Assembly (NCBI RefSeq): GCF_001307765.1
Contig: NZ_LKBA01000010.1
Span: 1-47,167, forward strand
Origin: Aliiroseovarius crassostreae
GTDB taxonomy: Bacteria > Pseudomonadota > Alphaproteobacteria > Rhodobacterales > Rhodobacteraceae
Direction: 5' to 3'
DNA: 47,167 nucleotides
The number at the start of each line of letters is the position of its first letter. Positions within the stretch are counted from its first letter, which is position 1. The notes under the pieces are model-generated. The model was not told the DNA's origin. It saw only the letters and a list, made by a program, of their open reading frames with translations, and did not search any database. This document shows positions 32,705 to 44,326 of this stretch, piece by piece. The position numbers and the translations under genes were made by a program.

Positions 32705-33829
32705 TCACATAACACTCACACGGGCATCTGCTGCTTCCAGCACCCGATCGCAAATGCGGTCCACATCCTGCATCGAAAGTGAGGAATAGAGCGGCAATGC
32801 AATGATATGATCCGCCAGCCACTGGGTGCCATGTAATGGCCCCGCGCATGTCGCCTCGGAAAAAGCAGGCTGTTCGTGCAGACATGGTACAAAGTAGCGC
32901 CCGGTCCCGAACTCTTCCTGATTGGTCAGCTTCGCAATGATGTCCTTAGCGGGCAGGCCATCTTTCAAAAGGCAGGGAAAGAACTGATAGGCCGGTTCAT
33001 GACCATGTTGCGGCATGGGGGCAAGGATGTCATGCAACCGCTCACGATACCGGTTTGCCCGTTCGTGATAGCTGCGCATCAGGGCGGGGAAACGTTCCAC
33101 TGTGCCAAGGCCGACCAGAGAATGCATTTCGCCAAGCTTTCCGTTGGTGGCATTCACCTGTGCGCAGCGGCTGCCGCGGAACCCAAAGTTCAGGTATGAG
33201 CGGATCTGCAGAAGATCGAGTTCATCCCCATTACACACAATCAAGCCCCCTTCGATAGTGGGGAACGGCTTGGTTGCGTGGGTCGAAAAGACCTGAATGC
33301 ATTTCGGGCGGCGTGTCTTGTGATTTGACGGCAAGGTCAGGCTGGCTGCGCAATCCAGCACATAAGGGATGCCTTTGTCGTGCAAACTGTCCAGAATGGC
33401 CGGATCAATCTGATTTCCAAAGGTTTCATACAGGATCAGGGAAACAGGGGCACCTGCCTGAGCATCCATGAAGCCGAGGATCTGATTCAGATCCGGCTGA
33501 AACTGCCGGTCCAGATCATAAAACACCACTTTCTTGCCAATCGACAGGGCAGCCAGCCCCGTCGCTGCAAATGTGAAGGACGGGCACAGAACAATTTCTG
33601 CCGGCGTGTCGTGAAAGGCTTCATCCACCATCCGCAAGGCGACCGAAAGCCCGACAGTTGCGTTATTCACACCAACAATGTGGTGGTCGGGGCGGAAAAA
33701 CTGCACTCGCATGGCATCGCAATACTGGGTCTCGACCGGACCAAAGTTAGAATACCAGCCAACCGTCAGTTCGGAAAGACGCTCGCCAAATGAGCTCAGG
33801 TCCAGATTGGGTTTCAGAAAGGGGATCAT
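32705..33829 (-). CDS. DegT/DnrJ/EryC1/StrS-type PLP aminotransferase
   Basis: Predicted to transaminate a nucleotide-linked keto-sugar for the surface polysaccharide. This is fold-type I with PLP-binding Lys in FSTHATKPFPTIEGG, the cofactor loop NNATVGLSVALRM and CPSFTFAATGLAAL. QFFPCLLKDG and the final helix DVDRICDRVLEAAD are family-like. About 374 residues. ATG 33829 is chosen because GGAAGG lies ten bases upstream; a start at 33862 is also open. It sits between two RTX genes, all on the minus strand. The WbqC-like gene nearby often pairs with such aminotransferases. Confidence 0.85.
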   Translation of the reverse strand: MIPFLKPNLDLSSFGERLSELTVGWYSNFGPVETQYCDAMRVQFFRPDHHIVGVNNATVGLSVALRMVDEAFHDTPAEIVLCPSFTFAATGLAALSIGKKVVFYDLDRQFQPDLNQILGFMDAQAGAPVSLILYETFGNQIDPAILDSLHDKGIPYVLDCAASLTLPSNHKTRRPKCIQVFSTHATKPFPTIEGGLIVCNGDELDLLQIRSYLNFGFRGSRCAQVNATNGKLGEMHSLVGLGTVERFPALMRSYHERANRYRERLHDILAPMPQHGHEPAYQFFPCLLKDGLPAKDIIAKLTNQEEFGTGRYFVPCLHEQPAFSEATCAGPLHGTQWLADHIIALPLYSSLSMQDVDRICDRVLEAADARVSVM

Positions 33830-33923
33830 CGTAATAAAGCCTTCCAGAGTTCTCATTACCAACAGGCAACCACCACCCCTTATGCAGCCAAAACATGTAA
33901 AAACACTTAATCAGCACCTCCTT

Positions 33924-36203
33924 TCAGATGAACACGAAGTCATCTGCGGTGATGTTCACAGGGTCTTCATCCAGCAAAAGAACCGACCCTGTCGACCAGG
34001 ACACCAACGCACCATCAGCTGTCGGGTTGATGGTCAGGTCGGCAAAACTGACACCACTCATCTGCAGCAGATCCAGACCATCCTGGAAATCAGTTATCCG
34101 ATCCTCACCTGTCGACTGTGTGGTATTCCAGACAAAAACATCTGCATCCGCACCGCCAGACACCAGATCATTCCCCCCTCCCAGATGGATGGTGTCGGAA
34201 CCGCTGCCTCCCCAGACGGAATCCCCCCCGTTTTCCCCGGTCTGAGTATTGTCATAGAATGTGTCATTGCCATCGCCGAGCCAGACCTGGTCGCACCCAT
34301 TACCACCCCAAACGCGGTCATCTCCGGCGCCCCCTGAAAGCTGATCCCATTCCGATCCGCCGGACAAAACGTCATCTCCGTCCCCGCCAAAAATCGTGTC
34401 ATCTCCGCCATCGCCATAAAAATGGTCATCGCCAGCGTCGCCGTTGATAAGGTCCTTGCCGCTGCCGCCATAGACCGTGTCCCGGCCATTCTCACCACTT
34501 TGTCCATTGTCGTAGAAAATGTCGTCACCGGACCCAAGCCACGCAACATCCCGACCGTTCCCCGCCCAGACATGGTCGTTACCCACACCGCCAATGAAGC
34601 TGTCATCACCATTTCCGCCGTACAAAGTGTCATTACCCTGACCGCCGTCGATCTCGTCTGAGCCATCCAGGCCTTCCAGCCAGTCATCCCCTTCCAAGCC
34701 ATACAGCTTTTCATCAGCGGAAGTGCCCGTCAGGCGATCATTCTCTGTCGTGCCCATCCTGATCTTTGGCTGATTGAAGGTTGGGGGCGGGCGATAAAGA
34801 CCCAGAAGATCGTTGTCGATGAAATCCTGATAGGTCAGCGACTGACCATTGACGGTGTGCAGATAAATAACCTCCGTGCCATAGCTCACCCTTGCGCCAT
34901 CGGTGATGGACACAATCTCCAACTGCGCCACGGAATAAAGGTTTTCCCAGCGGGACAGATCCACCCGATCCTGTCCGATGGTAAAATCCATGATGTCATC
35001 GCGCGCGCCATCCGCAGCCAGGACAAACAGGTCTGCCCCCGCGCCGCCGGTCAGCACGTCCTGCCCAGCCCCATCCAGCAGAATGTCGTTTTTCCCCCCT
35101 CCTGTCAGGGTGTCGGCCCCCCCGTCACCAACAAGCACGTTCCCAAGAGAGGAGATGTCAATTGTGATATGGGTCAGGCCGGGCACGGATTCCGAAGTGA
35201 CAAACCCGTGGATCACATCCTGATCAAGACGCAATTCGATATTGGTGACATTGGTCAGCCCAAGCGCATTCGTATCTTCGATCGTATCCAGTAAAACAAG
35301 CTGCCCGGTCGGTGTCAGAATAAAAAGCGACAACCCGTCATCACTGCCCCCTGCCAGCACCAGGGTTCTGCCGTTCACCTCGATCGTCTGCAAGACACTG
35401 ATATCCGCAAAACGCGTGTCCGTGCTGTCCATCACGCTGTGCACTTCACTCAACACCCCGTTGGCCGAGATCTGCAGCACCTTGATCATATCCGTTCCGG
35501 CATCCCCGACCAGAAGGAAGTCCTGCCCGTTTACATTGGCAACCAGCATCACGTTGGGCGCGTTCATACCCACCCCCTCGGCCGCTCCGATACTGTGGGT
35601 CAAGGTGATGCTGTCATCGGATTTCAGTTCATAGCTGCTGATCCCGGATTCACTTTGCGACGCCGTAAAGACAAAGGTTCGCCCGCCGATTTCGGCGCTG
35701 GCCATCAGATAGACATCCGCCGCATAGCTTTGCGCATTGTCACTGACAGAGGCCAGAGGAGACAGAAGCCCATCCGCATCCATGGAAAAGCTCGCAAAGC
35801 CCGACATGCCATGCCGCGATGCCAGCAAAATATCTTCCCCACCCACCTGTAACATCATCACGGTGGCCCGGTTGCCACTCCAGCCTTCCTGATTGTGAAA
35901 CAGCATTTCCGAGCGGTTTTGGGTTCCAATACCGTCTCGAATGCGCAGAAGGTCGGCATGGTAGAGCCAGATCTGGCTGCTCCCGAGATCAAACTTGGTA
36001 TAGCCGCCTTGCTCAAGCTCAGTGCCCAGCAGGCTCAGCGTTCCGTTGGTCAAGCTGTAGTTTAGATTTGTGTTTCCGCCCGACAGGTGGACCGAAATAT
36101 CCAGATCCGACCCGGTACCAGAGATTTCAATGCCCGGCGCCAGAGCGTCATGCAAAGTCATGTCAACACTGATGAACTGGCCGCCTGAGAAATACCCACT
36201 CAT
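33924..36203 (-). CDS. RTX calcium-binding protein with propeller-like N-terminus
   Basis: A 759-residue exoprotein. Residues about 50-370 contain recurring units of 45-60 residues (VMMLQVGGEDILLASRHG, RTFVFTASQSESGISSYEL, VNGQDFLLVGDAGTDMIKV, NGRTLVLAGGSDDGLSLF), as in a beta-propeller. A first RTX patch (LVGDGGADTLTGGGKND) and a short domain follow, then a second RTX array sharing the metalloprotease's repeat unit and the tail TADDFVFI. ATG 36203 has GAAGGGTGAAGAG upstream. Likely type I secreted; enzymatic activity is not evident. The gap 36204-36451 shows nothing but a likely promoter region. Confidence 0.85.
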   Translation of the reverse strand: MSGYFSGGQFISVDMTLHDALAPGIEISGTGSDLDISVHLSGGNTNLNYSLTNGTLSLLGTELEQGGYTKFDLGSSQIWLYHADLLRIRDGIGTQNRSEMLFHNQEGWSGNRATVMMLQVGGEDILLASRHGMSGFASFSMDADGLLSPLASVSDNAQSYAADVYLMASAEIGGRTFVFTASQSESGISSYELKSDDSITLTHSIGAAEGVGMNAPNVMLVANVNGQDFLLVGDAGTDMIKVLQISANGVLSEVHSVMDSTDTRFADISVLQTIEVNGRTLVLAGGSDDGLSLFILTPTGQLVLLDTIEDTNALGLTNVTNIELRLDQDVIHGFVTSESVPGLTHITIDISSLGNVLVGDGGADTLTGGGKNDILLDGAGQDVLTGGAGADLFVLAADGARDDIMDFTIGQDRVDLSRWENLYSVAQLEIVSITDGARVSYGTEVIYLHTVNGQSLTYQDFIDNDLLGLYRPPPTFNQPKIRMGTTENDRLTGTSADEKLYGLEGDDWLEGLDGSDEIDGGQGNDTLYGGNGDDSFIGGVGNDHVWAGNGRDVAWLGSGDDIFYDNGQSGENGRDTVYGGSGKDLINGDAGDDHFYGDGGDDTIFGGDGDDVLSGGSEWDQLSGGAGDDRVWGGNGCDQVWLGDGNDTFYDNTQTGENGGDSVWGGSGSDTIHLGGGNDLVSGGADADVFVWNTTQSTGEDRITDFQDGLDLLQMSGVSFADLTINPTADGALVSWSTGSVLLLDEDPVNITADDFVFI

Positions 36204-36451
36204 AGCTCTTCACCCTTCCCCAATACCCATGGGAAAGATGGAAAACCAGACAGGAAATTTGGTGGGAAAATGGTGGCGAAACAATGACCTGATGATCAAG
36301 TTTTGCTATTATTTTACGAGGTTTTTTGCTGTCTTTTCGTAACAGGCCCTGGCGCCTTAGGATACAGGCAATCCCTCCTGGCCAACCCCGGTCCCTTTAA
36401 GAACAGCAAAGCCACGCCACTCACCGTTGAATGGCGCAGCTGAAGAACCTG

Positions 36452-36901
36452 TCAGTCCGTGCCGGGGGCCTCGATCATGTCAACACGGGTGGCATGACGG
36501 CCGCCCTCGAACTCGGCCCCAAGAAACGCATCCACAATCTCAAGTGCCAGACCTTCACCGACAACGCGCGCCCCAATCGACAGGATTTGCGCATTGTTGT
36601 GCTGGCGGATCATCCGGGCCGAAAAACTGTCGGAACAGACCCCGCAGCGAATGCCCGGCACTTTGTTGGCCGCCATCATGATCCCCTGCCCGGTGCCGCA
36701 AAAGATGATGCCCAGATCGCAATCTCCGGATGCTACACGTTCAGCCGCAGCTGCGCCATGTCTCGGATAATGGGTGCTTTCGGGTGTGGTCGGGCCAATA
36801 TCCACCACCTCGTAACCTTGTTCCGCAATATGTTTGGCCACGGCCTGACGAAGGTCGATGGCCGCGTGGTCGCTGGACAGAACGATGCGTTTTGCAGACA
36901 T
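36452..36901 (-). CDS. rpiB: Ribose-5-phosphate isomerase B
   Basis: Interconverts ribose-5-phosphate and ribulose-5-phosphate in the pentose phosphate pathway. The LacA/RpiB family start SSDHAAIDLRQAVAKHI is present, with the active-site Cys in GIIFCGTGQGIMMAANKVPG and catalytic His/Arg in RQHNNAQILSIGARV. At 149 residues the length is normal. Single minus-strand gene, upstream of the oxyR end. Confidence 0.93.
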   Translation of the reverse strand: MSAKRIVLSSDHAAIDLRQAVAKHIAEQGYEVVDIGPTTPESTHYPRHGAAAAERVASGDCDLGIIFCGTGQGIMMAANKVPGIRCGVCSDSFSARMIRQHNNAQILSIGARVVGEGLALEIVDAFLGAEFEGGRHATRVDMIEAPGTD

Positions 36902-37057
36902 GAAAAACTCTCTTGCTTTCTAGAGGTTGGGCAAAGGGTGATAAGATCCGGATGTGACGTGAACGGATCCCGGCGGGTGCTGAGGTTAGAATTGCCACAT
37001 TGCACCGGCAAAGGGAATAGAGACAGACCCATAAGACGCGTATTCTGCACCTAACCT

Positions 37058-37119
37058 TGAGGTCTCATACGGCATTTCGGCGTTTCTCTGTCTCAGGTCA
37101 AAGTCGCGCACCGCTTTCG
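37058..37119 (-). repeat. Degenerate copy of the dispersed palindromic repeat
   Basis: The plus strand reads TTGAGGTCTCATACGGCATT, then TCTCTGTCTCAGGTCAAAGT and CGCTTTCG. It aligns with the left half of the 26202 copy (TTGATATCTCTTGCCGCGTT, CCTGCCTCAGATTAAAGTCG, CGCTTTAG) with several mismatches. It overlaps the last codons of oxyR, so the gene now ends inside the repeat. Confidence 0.6.
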
Positions 37120-38045
37120 TTGCCGGGCGCAGCCCCCAACTGCGCGCAGTCCCGCACGGTCTGGGCAATATCATGAAACATCGGCCCCATCGGGCTGGAT
37201 TTCCGCCAGATCATCCCGATCGTGCGCGAGGGTTGTGGATCCGGGAAATGCGCCACCGATACGGGGGCCGAGGCCGTTTCCACCAATACCGCCATTTCCG
37301 GGATCAGCGTCACGCCAATGCCTGCCCCGACCATCTGCACCAAAGTGGCAAGGGAACTGCCATCCAGCATTTCCCGCAACTCAACACGGCCCCCGCCCAC
37401 CGCACCGGTTGGCAGATTGCAAAAGGACAGGGCCTGATCACGAAAACAATGCCCCTCTTCCAGCAGCAGCAGGCGCATTTCCCGAAGCTTCTCCGGGCTG
37501 GGCACCGGGGTCCGGGCCTCCCCTTCCGGGCGCACAAGGACAAAACGCTCATCAAACAGGGCCAGTTCGGCAAAAGCGGGATCAGCAATCGGCAGCGCAA
37601 GGATCGCCATGTCGATCCGCCCTTCTTTCAGCTCCTTGATCAAGGTTGAGGTCTGCGTTTCCCGCACATGGATCTCCGCCTCATCATATTCCGTGCTGAG
37701 ACGCTGGATGATCCGCGGTAAAAGATAAGGCGCAATGGTCGGAATAATACCGATACGCAAAGACCCCACCAGTCGCCCCTGCGAGGTGCGGGCGAGCTGT
37801 TCGAGATCATCGACCGCGCGCAGGATCTCGCGGGCACGGGTCAGGAAGGTCTGCCCGAACCGGGTCAGGCGCAGGTGACGCGGGCTGCGCTCAAAAAGCG
37901 GCGTGGCCAGCATCTCCTCCAACTCCTTGATCTGAACAGACAGGGCTGGCTGGGAAACCGCGCAGATTTCCGCTGCACGCCCAAAATGCCCGGTGCGGGC
38001 CAGCGCATCGAAATAGCGCAGCTTTCTCAGAGTGATATCAATCAT
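37098..38045 (-). CDS. oxyR: LysR-family hydrogen peroxide sensor OxyR
   Basis: A peroxide-responsive transcription regulator, divergent from katG. The N-terminal winged helix-turn-helix starts LRKLRYFDALARTGHFGRAA and includes VSQPALSVQIKELEEMLA. The redox cysteines are visible in LEEGHCFRDQALSFC: two Cys nine residues apart with RDQ between, equal to Cys199 and Cys208 of E. coli OxyR. At 315 residues the length is usual. The last few codons lie inside a degenerate repeat, so the C-terminus may have changed. It is expected to control katG and itself from the shared gap. Confidence 0.9.
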   Translation of the reverse strand: MIDITLRKLRYFDALARTGHFGRAAEICAVSQPALSVQIKELEEMLATPLFERSPRHLRLTRFGQTFLTRAREILRAVDDLEQLARTSQGRLVGSLRIGIIPTIAPYLLPRIIQRLSTEYDEAEIHVRETQTSTLIKELKEGRIDMAILALPIADPAFAELALFDERFVLVRPEGEARTPVPSPEKLREMRLLLLEEGHCFRDQALSFCNLPTGAVGGGRVELREMLDGSSLATLVQMVGAGIGVTLIPEMAVLVETASAPVSVAHFPDPQPSRTIGMIWRKSSPMGPMFHDIAQTVRDCAQLGAAPGNESGARL

Positions 38046-38065
38046 AATATAAACTTATCACAGCG

Positions 38066-38080
38066 ATTGAGAAAGGCAAT
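38066..38080. promoter_or_regulatory. Candidate OxyR operator in the oxyR-katG gap
   Basis: ATTG-N7-CAAT (ATTGAGAAAGGCAAT) is a 15-bp interrupted dyad of the LysR T-N11-A type. It lies 21 bases upstream of the oxyR start and about 86 bases upstream of katG. AT-rich flanks (TATAAACTTATCA and CCCTTTATCAG) could be the outer half-sites and promoter elements. Position and symmetry support OxyR binding, but the match to an experimentally defined box is not shown. Confidence 0.45.
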
Positions 38081-38111
38081 TTCCCTTTATCAGTCTCTCC
38101 CCCTAGCCTGA

Positions 38112-40358
<2,247 letters not shown>

Positions 40359-40380
40359 TCCGACTTGATTTCCCCAATGG

Positions 40381-40406
40381 AACGGGCTGCCTTTTGGCGG
40401 CCCGTT
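40381..40406 (+). terminator. Hairpin terminator after katG
   Basis: An 11-bp stem, AACGGGCTGCC / GGCGGCCCGTT (one G-T pair), surrounds a TTTT loop 22 bases after the katG stop. It is followed by TCACTTGTC, so the U-tract is weak, but the stem is strong. Confidence 0.6.
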
Positions 40407-40445
40407 TCACTTGTCAGATATGGGATCGCCCGACTGAACAGGGGT

Positions 40446-40560
40446 TAAAGCGTTTCGACTTTAACCTGAGACAGGGGAAAGTCGAAACACTGTCAGAGAT
40501 ATCAATGTCGTGGGCGTTTCGGAACAAACATGAGCCTCAAGTTTATCCCGAAACGCTTTA
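40446..40560 (+). repeat. Dispersed 115-bp double-palindrome repeat, intact copy
   Basis: Left hairpin: TAAAGCGTTTCGACTTTAAC to GGGGAAAGTCGAAACAC. Linker: AGAGATATCAATGTCGTGGG. Right hairpin: GCGTTTCGGAACAAACATGA to TTATCCCGAAACGCTTTA. It fills the gap between the katG terminator and the convergent tamB end, five bases from the tamB stop. Length and ends equal the 26202 copy. Confidence 0.9.
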
Positions 40561-40564
40561 AATA

Positions 40565-43500
40565 TCAGTAATCGCTCTCAAAAAAGATCCCAAGCGTGCT
40601 TTCGCCGGTTGACCGCACCCCACCTCGCGCCTTGACCGAGGGGCTGATATTCAGGTTCAGGTTCACCTCGCTGGTGCCATCGGATCCGACAACTACGTCA
40701 CTATAGATATTGTCCGAGATGTATTTGCCAACGCGCAAATTGGTCACGCCGCTTTCATCTGTCGCGACATCCAGATCATCAAGGGCAAAGGATCCCCGCA
40801 GCTTGGCGACAACCCCGTCCCCCCCCTGACCTGCCAAGGTTCGAACCGCCGCTGCCATCTGCAGCGCCTGAAGCGGGGAAATCTGGGTAATGTCCCGACC
40901 AAACAACAACAAGGCCAGCACCTCATCCTGCGGGCGATCCGGCACCGCGGAGAACCGCACTTCCGGCGCGGATGCCAGCCCCTCGACGGTGATAAACACA
41001 TCCGCCACATCCGCCTGGCTTGTAGCAACGAAATACAGCATCGGATCAAAGCTGCCCTGCATCCCGACCTGCCCCGTGGTCAGGGTCAGACGTTTGCCCA
41101 GAATGTCCAGCCGCCCCCGCACCAGCTCAAACCGTCCCTGCGGGACGACATCTGCACTTGTGCCCGTAATGCGCAACCGCCCCCCCAGTTCGGCATCCAG
41201 ACCTCGGCCCCGCACAAAAATCCGGGACGGGGCGTCAATGGTAATGTCGAGCGGATACACCAGACCGGTCTGATCTTCGCCCGGCTCGGATATCATGCCA
41301 GCGTTTTTCAATGTCCGCGTCACCGCCGCGGGCCTGTTCACATGCTCAAGGTCAGCCATGATTGGCACAGCACTTGGTCCCGCCTCCGGAATACGGATTT
41401 CAGTTGTGCCAAGGGTGAGTTTGGCGCTCAATTGAGCGCCCCCCCGCAACGGGCCAGCCAGATCGGCCTTACCGTTCACCGTCGTATCATAAAGAACGCC
41501 ATCACTCAGATGCACCTGATCGGCCCGGATCTGCATATCCGCTTGATAAGGGGCGGACAGGCCCAACCTGCCCTGAGCGGTCAGCGTTCCCCCTGACTGC
41601 ACTGCGGCTAGAACATCCACCTGCGCCTGTCCATTGGCCAGACGGGCCTGCGCCCGGTTCAGGTTCAAAGACACATTGTAAAGCGGCAGGATCAGCCGCC
41701 CATTTTCAACATCCACCTGTCCGGTCAGAGAAGACAGGGCCAGAGGTCCCGTCAAGGAAAGATCCAGTTGCGCCGTGCCGGTCATCACGCGTGGCCGGAT
41801 CAGCGGGTTCAGCAGCGCCATGTGCACGGATCCGTCAATATCCAGATCCGCCCGCGACGCATCAGACGCAACCCTCCCCCTTGCCTTGATATCCGCCTGG
41901 TTCGGGCCCTGCCCGTCAATCTCAATCTCCCATTCCGAACCGTTCAGGTGGGCGGTGCCCTGCGCCACTGCGGGCCCCGAAACACCCTCCGCCAACAGGC
42001 CCAGATCCCGCAACCGCCCGTCAAAGCGCAGCAAATGCCCCCTGTCGCCACTTTCCCCGGTTGCCATCAGCGTCACTTCTCGCGTTGTCAGGCGCAGGTC
42101 ATCTAACAGGATGGGTTGCCCGGCCTCTCTGTGCGCGGCAAACGACAGCTGGCTGTTCCCGAGGGTCAGCGGATCCAGCATGGCATTACCGATGGACAGG
42201 TTGCGCCCGGTCCCATCGAGCGACACGTCAAACGCGCCACTTTCCACCGCCATATTACCCTGCGCCGAAAGCTCAATATCGCCAGAGACCGGTTGGCCAA
42301 TCACCCCCTGCAGGTCTGCCAAACGGGCAATGCGCCCTGTCACCTGTCCCTCGATACGCTCTGGCGCACCGTCTTTGGTCGCCACGATACCCGAGAACAT
42401 AAGCGTCGCCCCACCGGGGCCTTCGCCATCGGCATTCAGGGCCCAACGGTCCTGGGTCTGTTGGGCCGTACCTGACAGGGTGGCGGCACCGGTCAGGCCG
42501 GGATCCACCACCGCGACCTGTTTGACCTCCGCATAAAAATCCAGCTTTGAGGCCCCGGTTTTCAGATCCGCACTGGCATGGAAAGAGGCGTGGTCTGAAA
42601 CGATATCCGCCTTTTGCAGGCGCAGCCCCTCAGCATCGCGCACCGCAATGACTTCCAGCCGGGTCTGCCCCGCCAAAAGGGGATCCACACGCGGCTGCCC
42701 CAAGGCAAGCGCCTCTCCGGTCCCAACCAGTCGCATGTCAAACGCGCCGCCCAGAAGGTTGGCCTGCCCGGTCAGCACCAGATCGGCCGCACCGCGCAGA
42801 TCCTGCCCGACCCATTGGTCAAATGGCGCAAGATCGGATACCGACAACAAGAGCGCCGGGCGGGTTTTAACCACCAATCCCGACGCGAAATCCCGCACAA
42901 TCAGCTCGCCCTGCAGGCGGGCAATCCCATTGGTCAGATCAAGCCCGGACAGGACCACGGGCGCGCCTTCATGCCAGTCGACCTGTAGCTTGCCCGTTAC
43001 CTTTGACCCGATCGCCTTGGTCAGAGCCGGATCAACAAAGGTAAGCCCTGCAAGGGTGACGGACAAATCACCGGACGCATATCCCGTCTTGCCCGCCGTC
43101 GCAGGCCCAAGCTGTCCACGACCGACGATTGCCGCGGATTCAAGTGAAACATCCGCCTGTTCCACCCTATCCAAGGCCACGCGAAACCGCCAGTCCTGAC
43201 CTTCGCTGCGATCATATTGAAGGGAAAAGTCACCCGCATTCACATAGGTTTTTTCCCCCGGCAGAGGCAAAAGCACCCGCCCATCCGCGTTCCCTGCAAG
43301 CTGCCCGCTCAGCTCAACCTGATCAGGCCAGCCGTCCGGGGACAGGGCTGCGTGCCCCTGCATGGAAAAGGCCCGGGTAGACAGTGCCAGCTGTTCCAGA
43401 ACCAATGCGCCACTGGCCTGACGATGCCCCAGGCTGGTCAGGCTGATCTCGTCTCCGAAAAACGCGCGGTAATCCGGCAGGAAGACGGGGGCGATATCCC

Positions 43501-44326
43501 CTGCCAGCTCAACCTTGAACTGTGACAGGCCCTCTTGATCTTCACCCAGCTTCACCTGACCGGCCAACCGTTCCGCACCATCGGTCGACAACTGGATATC
43601 GGCCACGAAATCTGTCAACGGCCCGCTACCGCTTACACGCATATCCACGGAAGGAAGCCCCGGCAGGTTGATCAGATTGGCCGCAATCCCATCCGGCGCT
43701 TCGGACAGATCAAGGTCCAGCGTCAACTCGCGGGTGGCATTCGTGAACGCCCCTTCCAGCGAAAACTGCCCAGACACTCCGTCTTCACGTTCCAGCACAA
43801 GCCGAGCAGACCCGCTGCCCCCATACAAATGTGCCTCGCCCTGCAAAGACATGGTTGCCGCCTGACCGAACACCTCGGCCCCGATGACAATCCGAGAGGC
43901 TGAAATTTTCTCCACATCAATTGAAATCGGCAGGTCCGGCAGGGAAAACCCGGTTGCCTCGGGAGAGGGGGCCTCATCGCTTGTGATGGGGCGGCGGGTC
44001 AGGAGGATTTCCTCGGCGGAAAGCTCGGAAATATCCAGCACCCCCCCCAGAACTGCGGTCCGGTTCCAGCCCAGCCCCACCTCGTTCAATGTCAGCCAGA
44101 TCCCCTTTTCATCCGCAACCGTGATCTGGGCCACCTTGGCTTTGGCACTCAGCGCCCCTTCAAAGCCGATGATGCGAATATCGCGCCCCACATCCGAAAG
44201 GTTGTCCTCCAGAAACGCCTGAAGATAGCCGCGGTCATCCAGTTCCGACTGCAAACGAGCCTCTTGTGCCCATGCCAGACCGGGCAGCAGCACGGTCACC
44301 AGCCATATGAGAAGAATGCGCCTCAA
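40565..44326 (-). CDS. tamB: Translocation and assembly module subunit TamB
   Basis: A giant periplasm-spanning AsmA/TamB-type protein of 1253 residues, which works with TamA in outer-membrane protein insertion and lipid transport. An N-terminal signal or anchor (LLIWLVTVLLPGLAWAQEARL) is followed by long repetitive beta-rich sequence and the C-terminal DUF490 domain. Typical closing motifs are PLDITIDAPSRIFVRGRGLD, GRLDILGKRLTLTTGQVGM, DEVLALLLFGRDITQISPLQ and FFESDY. The start overlaps the tamA stop (ATGA), so the two are co-translated. Confidence 0.92.
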   Translation of the reverse strand: MRRILLIWLVTVLLPGLAWAQEARLQSELDDRGYLQAFLEDNLSDVGRDIRIIGFEGALSAKAKVAQITVADEKGIWLTLNEVGLGWNRTAVLGGVLDISELSAEEILLTRRPITSDEAPSPEATGFSLPDLPISIDVEKISASRIVIGAEVFGQAATMSLQGEAHLYGGSGSARLVLEREDGVSGQFSLEGAFTNATRELTLDLDLSEAPDGIAANLINLPGLPSVDMRVSGSGPLTDFVADIQLSTDGAERLAGQVKLGEDQEGLSQFKVELAGDIAPVFLPDYRAFFGDEISLTSLGHRQASGALVLEQLALSTRAFSMQGHAALSPDGWPDQVELSGQLAGNADGRVLLPLPGEKTYVNAGDFSLQYDRSEGQDWRFRVALDRVEQADVSLESAAIVGRGQLGPATAGKTGYASGDLSVTLAGLTFVDPALTKAIGSKVTGKLQVDWHEGAPVVLSGLDLTNGIARLQGELIVRDFASGLVVKTRPALLLSVSDLAPFDQWVGQDLRGAADLVLTGQANLLGGAFDMRLVGTGEALALGQPRVDPLLAGQTRLEVIAVRDAEGLRLQKADIVSDHASFHASADLKTGASKLDFYAEVKQVAVVDPGLTGAATLSGTAQQTQDRWALNADGEGPGGATLMFSGIVATKDGAPERIEGQVTGRIARLADLQGVIGQPVSGDIELSAQGNMAVESGAFDVSLDGTGRNLSIGNAMLDPLTLGNSQLSFAAHREAGQPILLDDLRLTTREVTLMATGESGDRGHLLRFDGRLRDLGLLAEGVSGPAVAQGTAHLNGSEWEIEIDGQGPNQADIKARGRVASDASRADLDIDGSVHMALLNPLIRPRVMTGTAQLDLSLTGPLALSSLTGQVDVENGRLILPLYNVSLNLNRAQARLANGQAQVDVLAAVQSGGTLTAQGRLGLSAPYQADMQIRADQVHLSDGVLYDTTVNGKADLAGPLRGGAQLSAKLTLGTTEIRIPEAGPSAVPIMADLEHVNRPAAVTRTLKNAGMISEPGEDQTGLVYPLDITIDAPSRIFVRGRGLDAELGGRLRITGTSADVVPQGRFELVRGRLDILGKRLTLTTGQVGMQGSFDPMLYFVATSQADVADVFITVEGLASAPEVRFSAVPDRPQDEVLALLLFGRDITQISPLQALQMAAAVRTLAGQGGDGVVAKLRGSFALDDLDVATDESGVTNLRVGKYISDNIYSDVVVGSDGTSEVNLNLNISPSVKARGGVRSTGESTLGIFFESDY

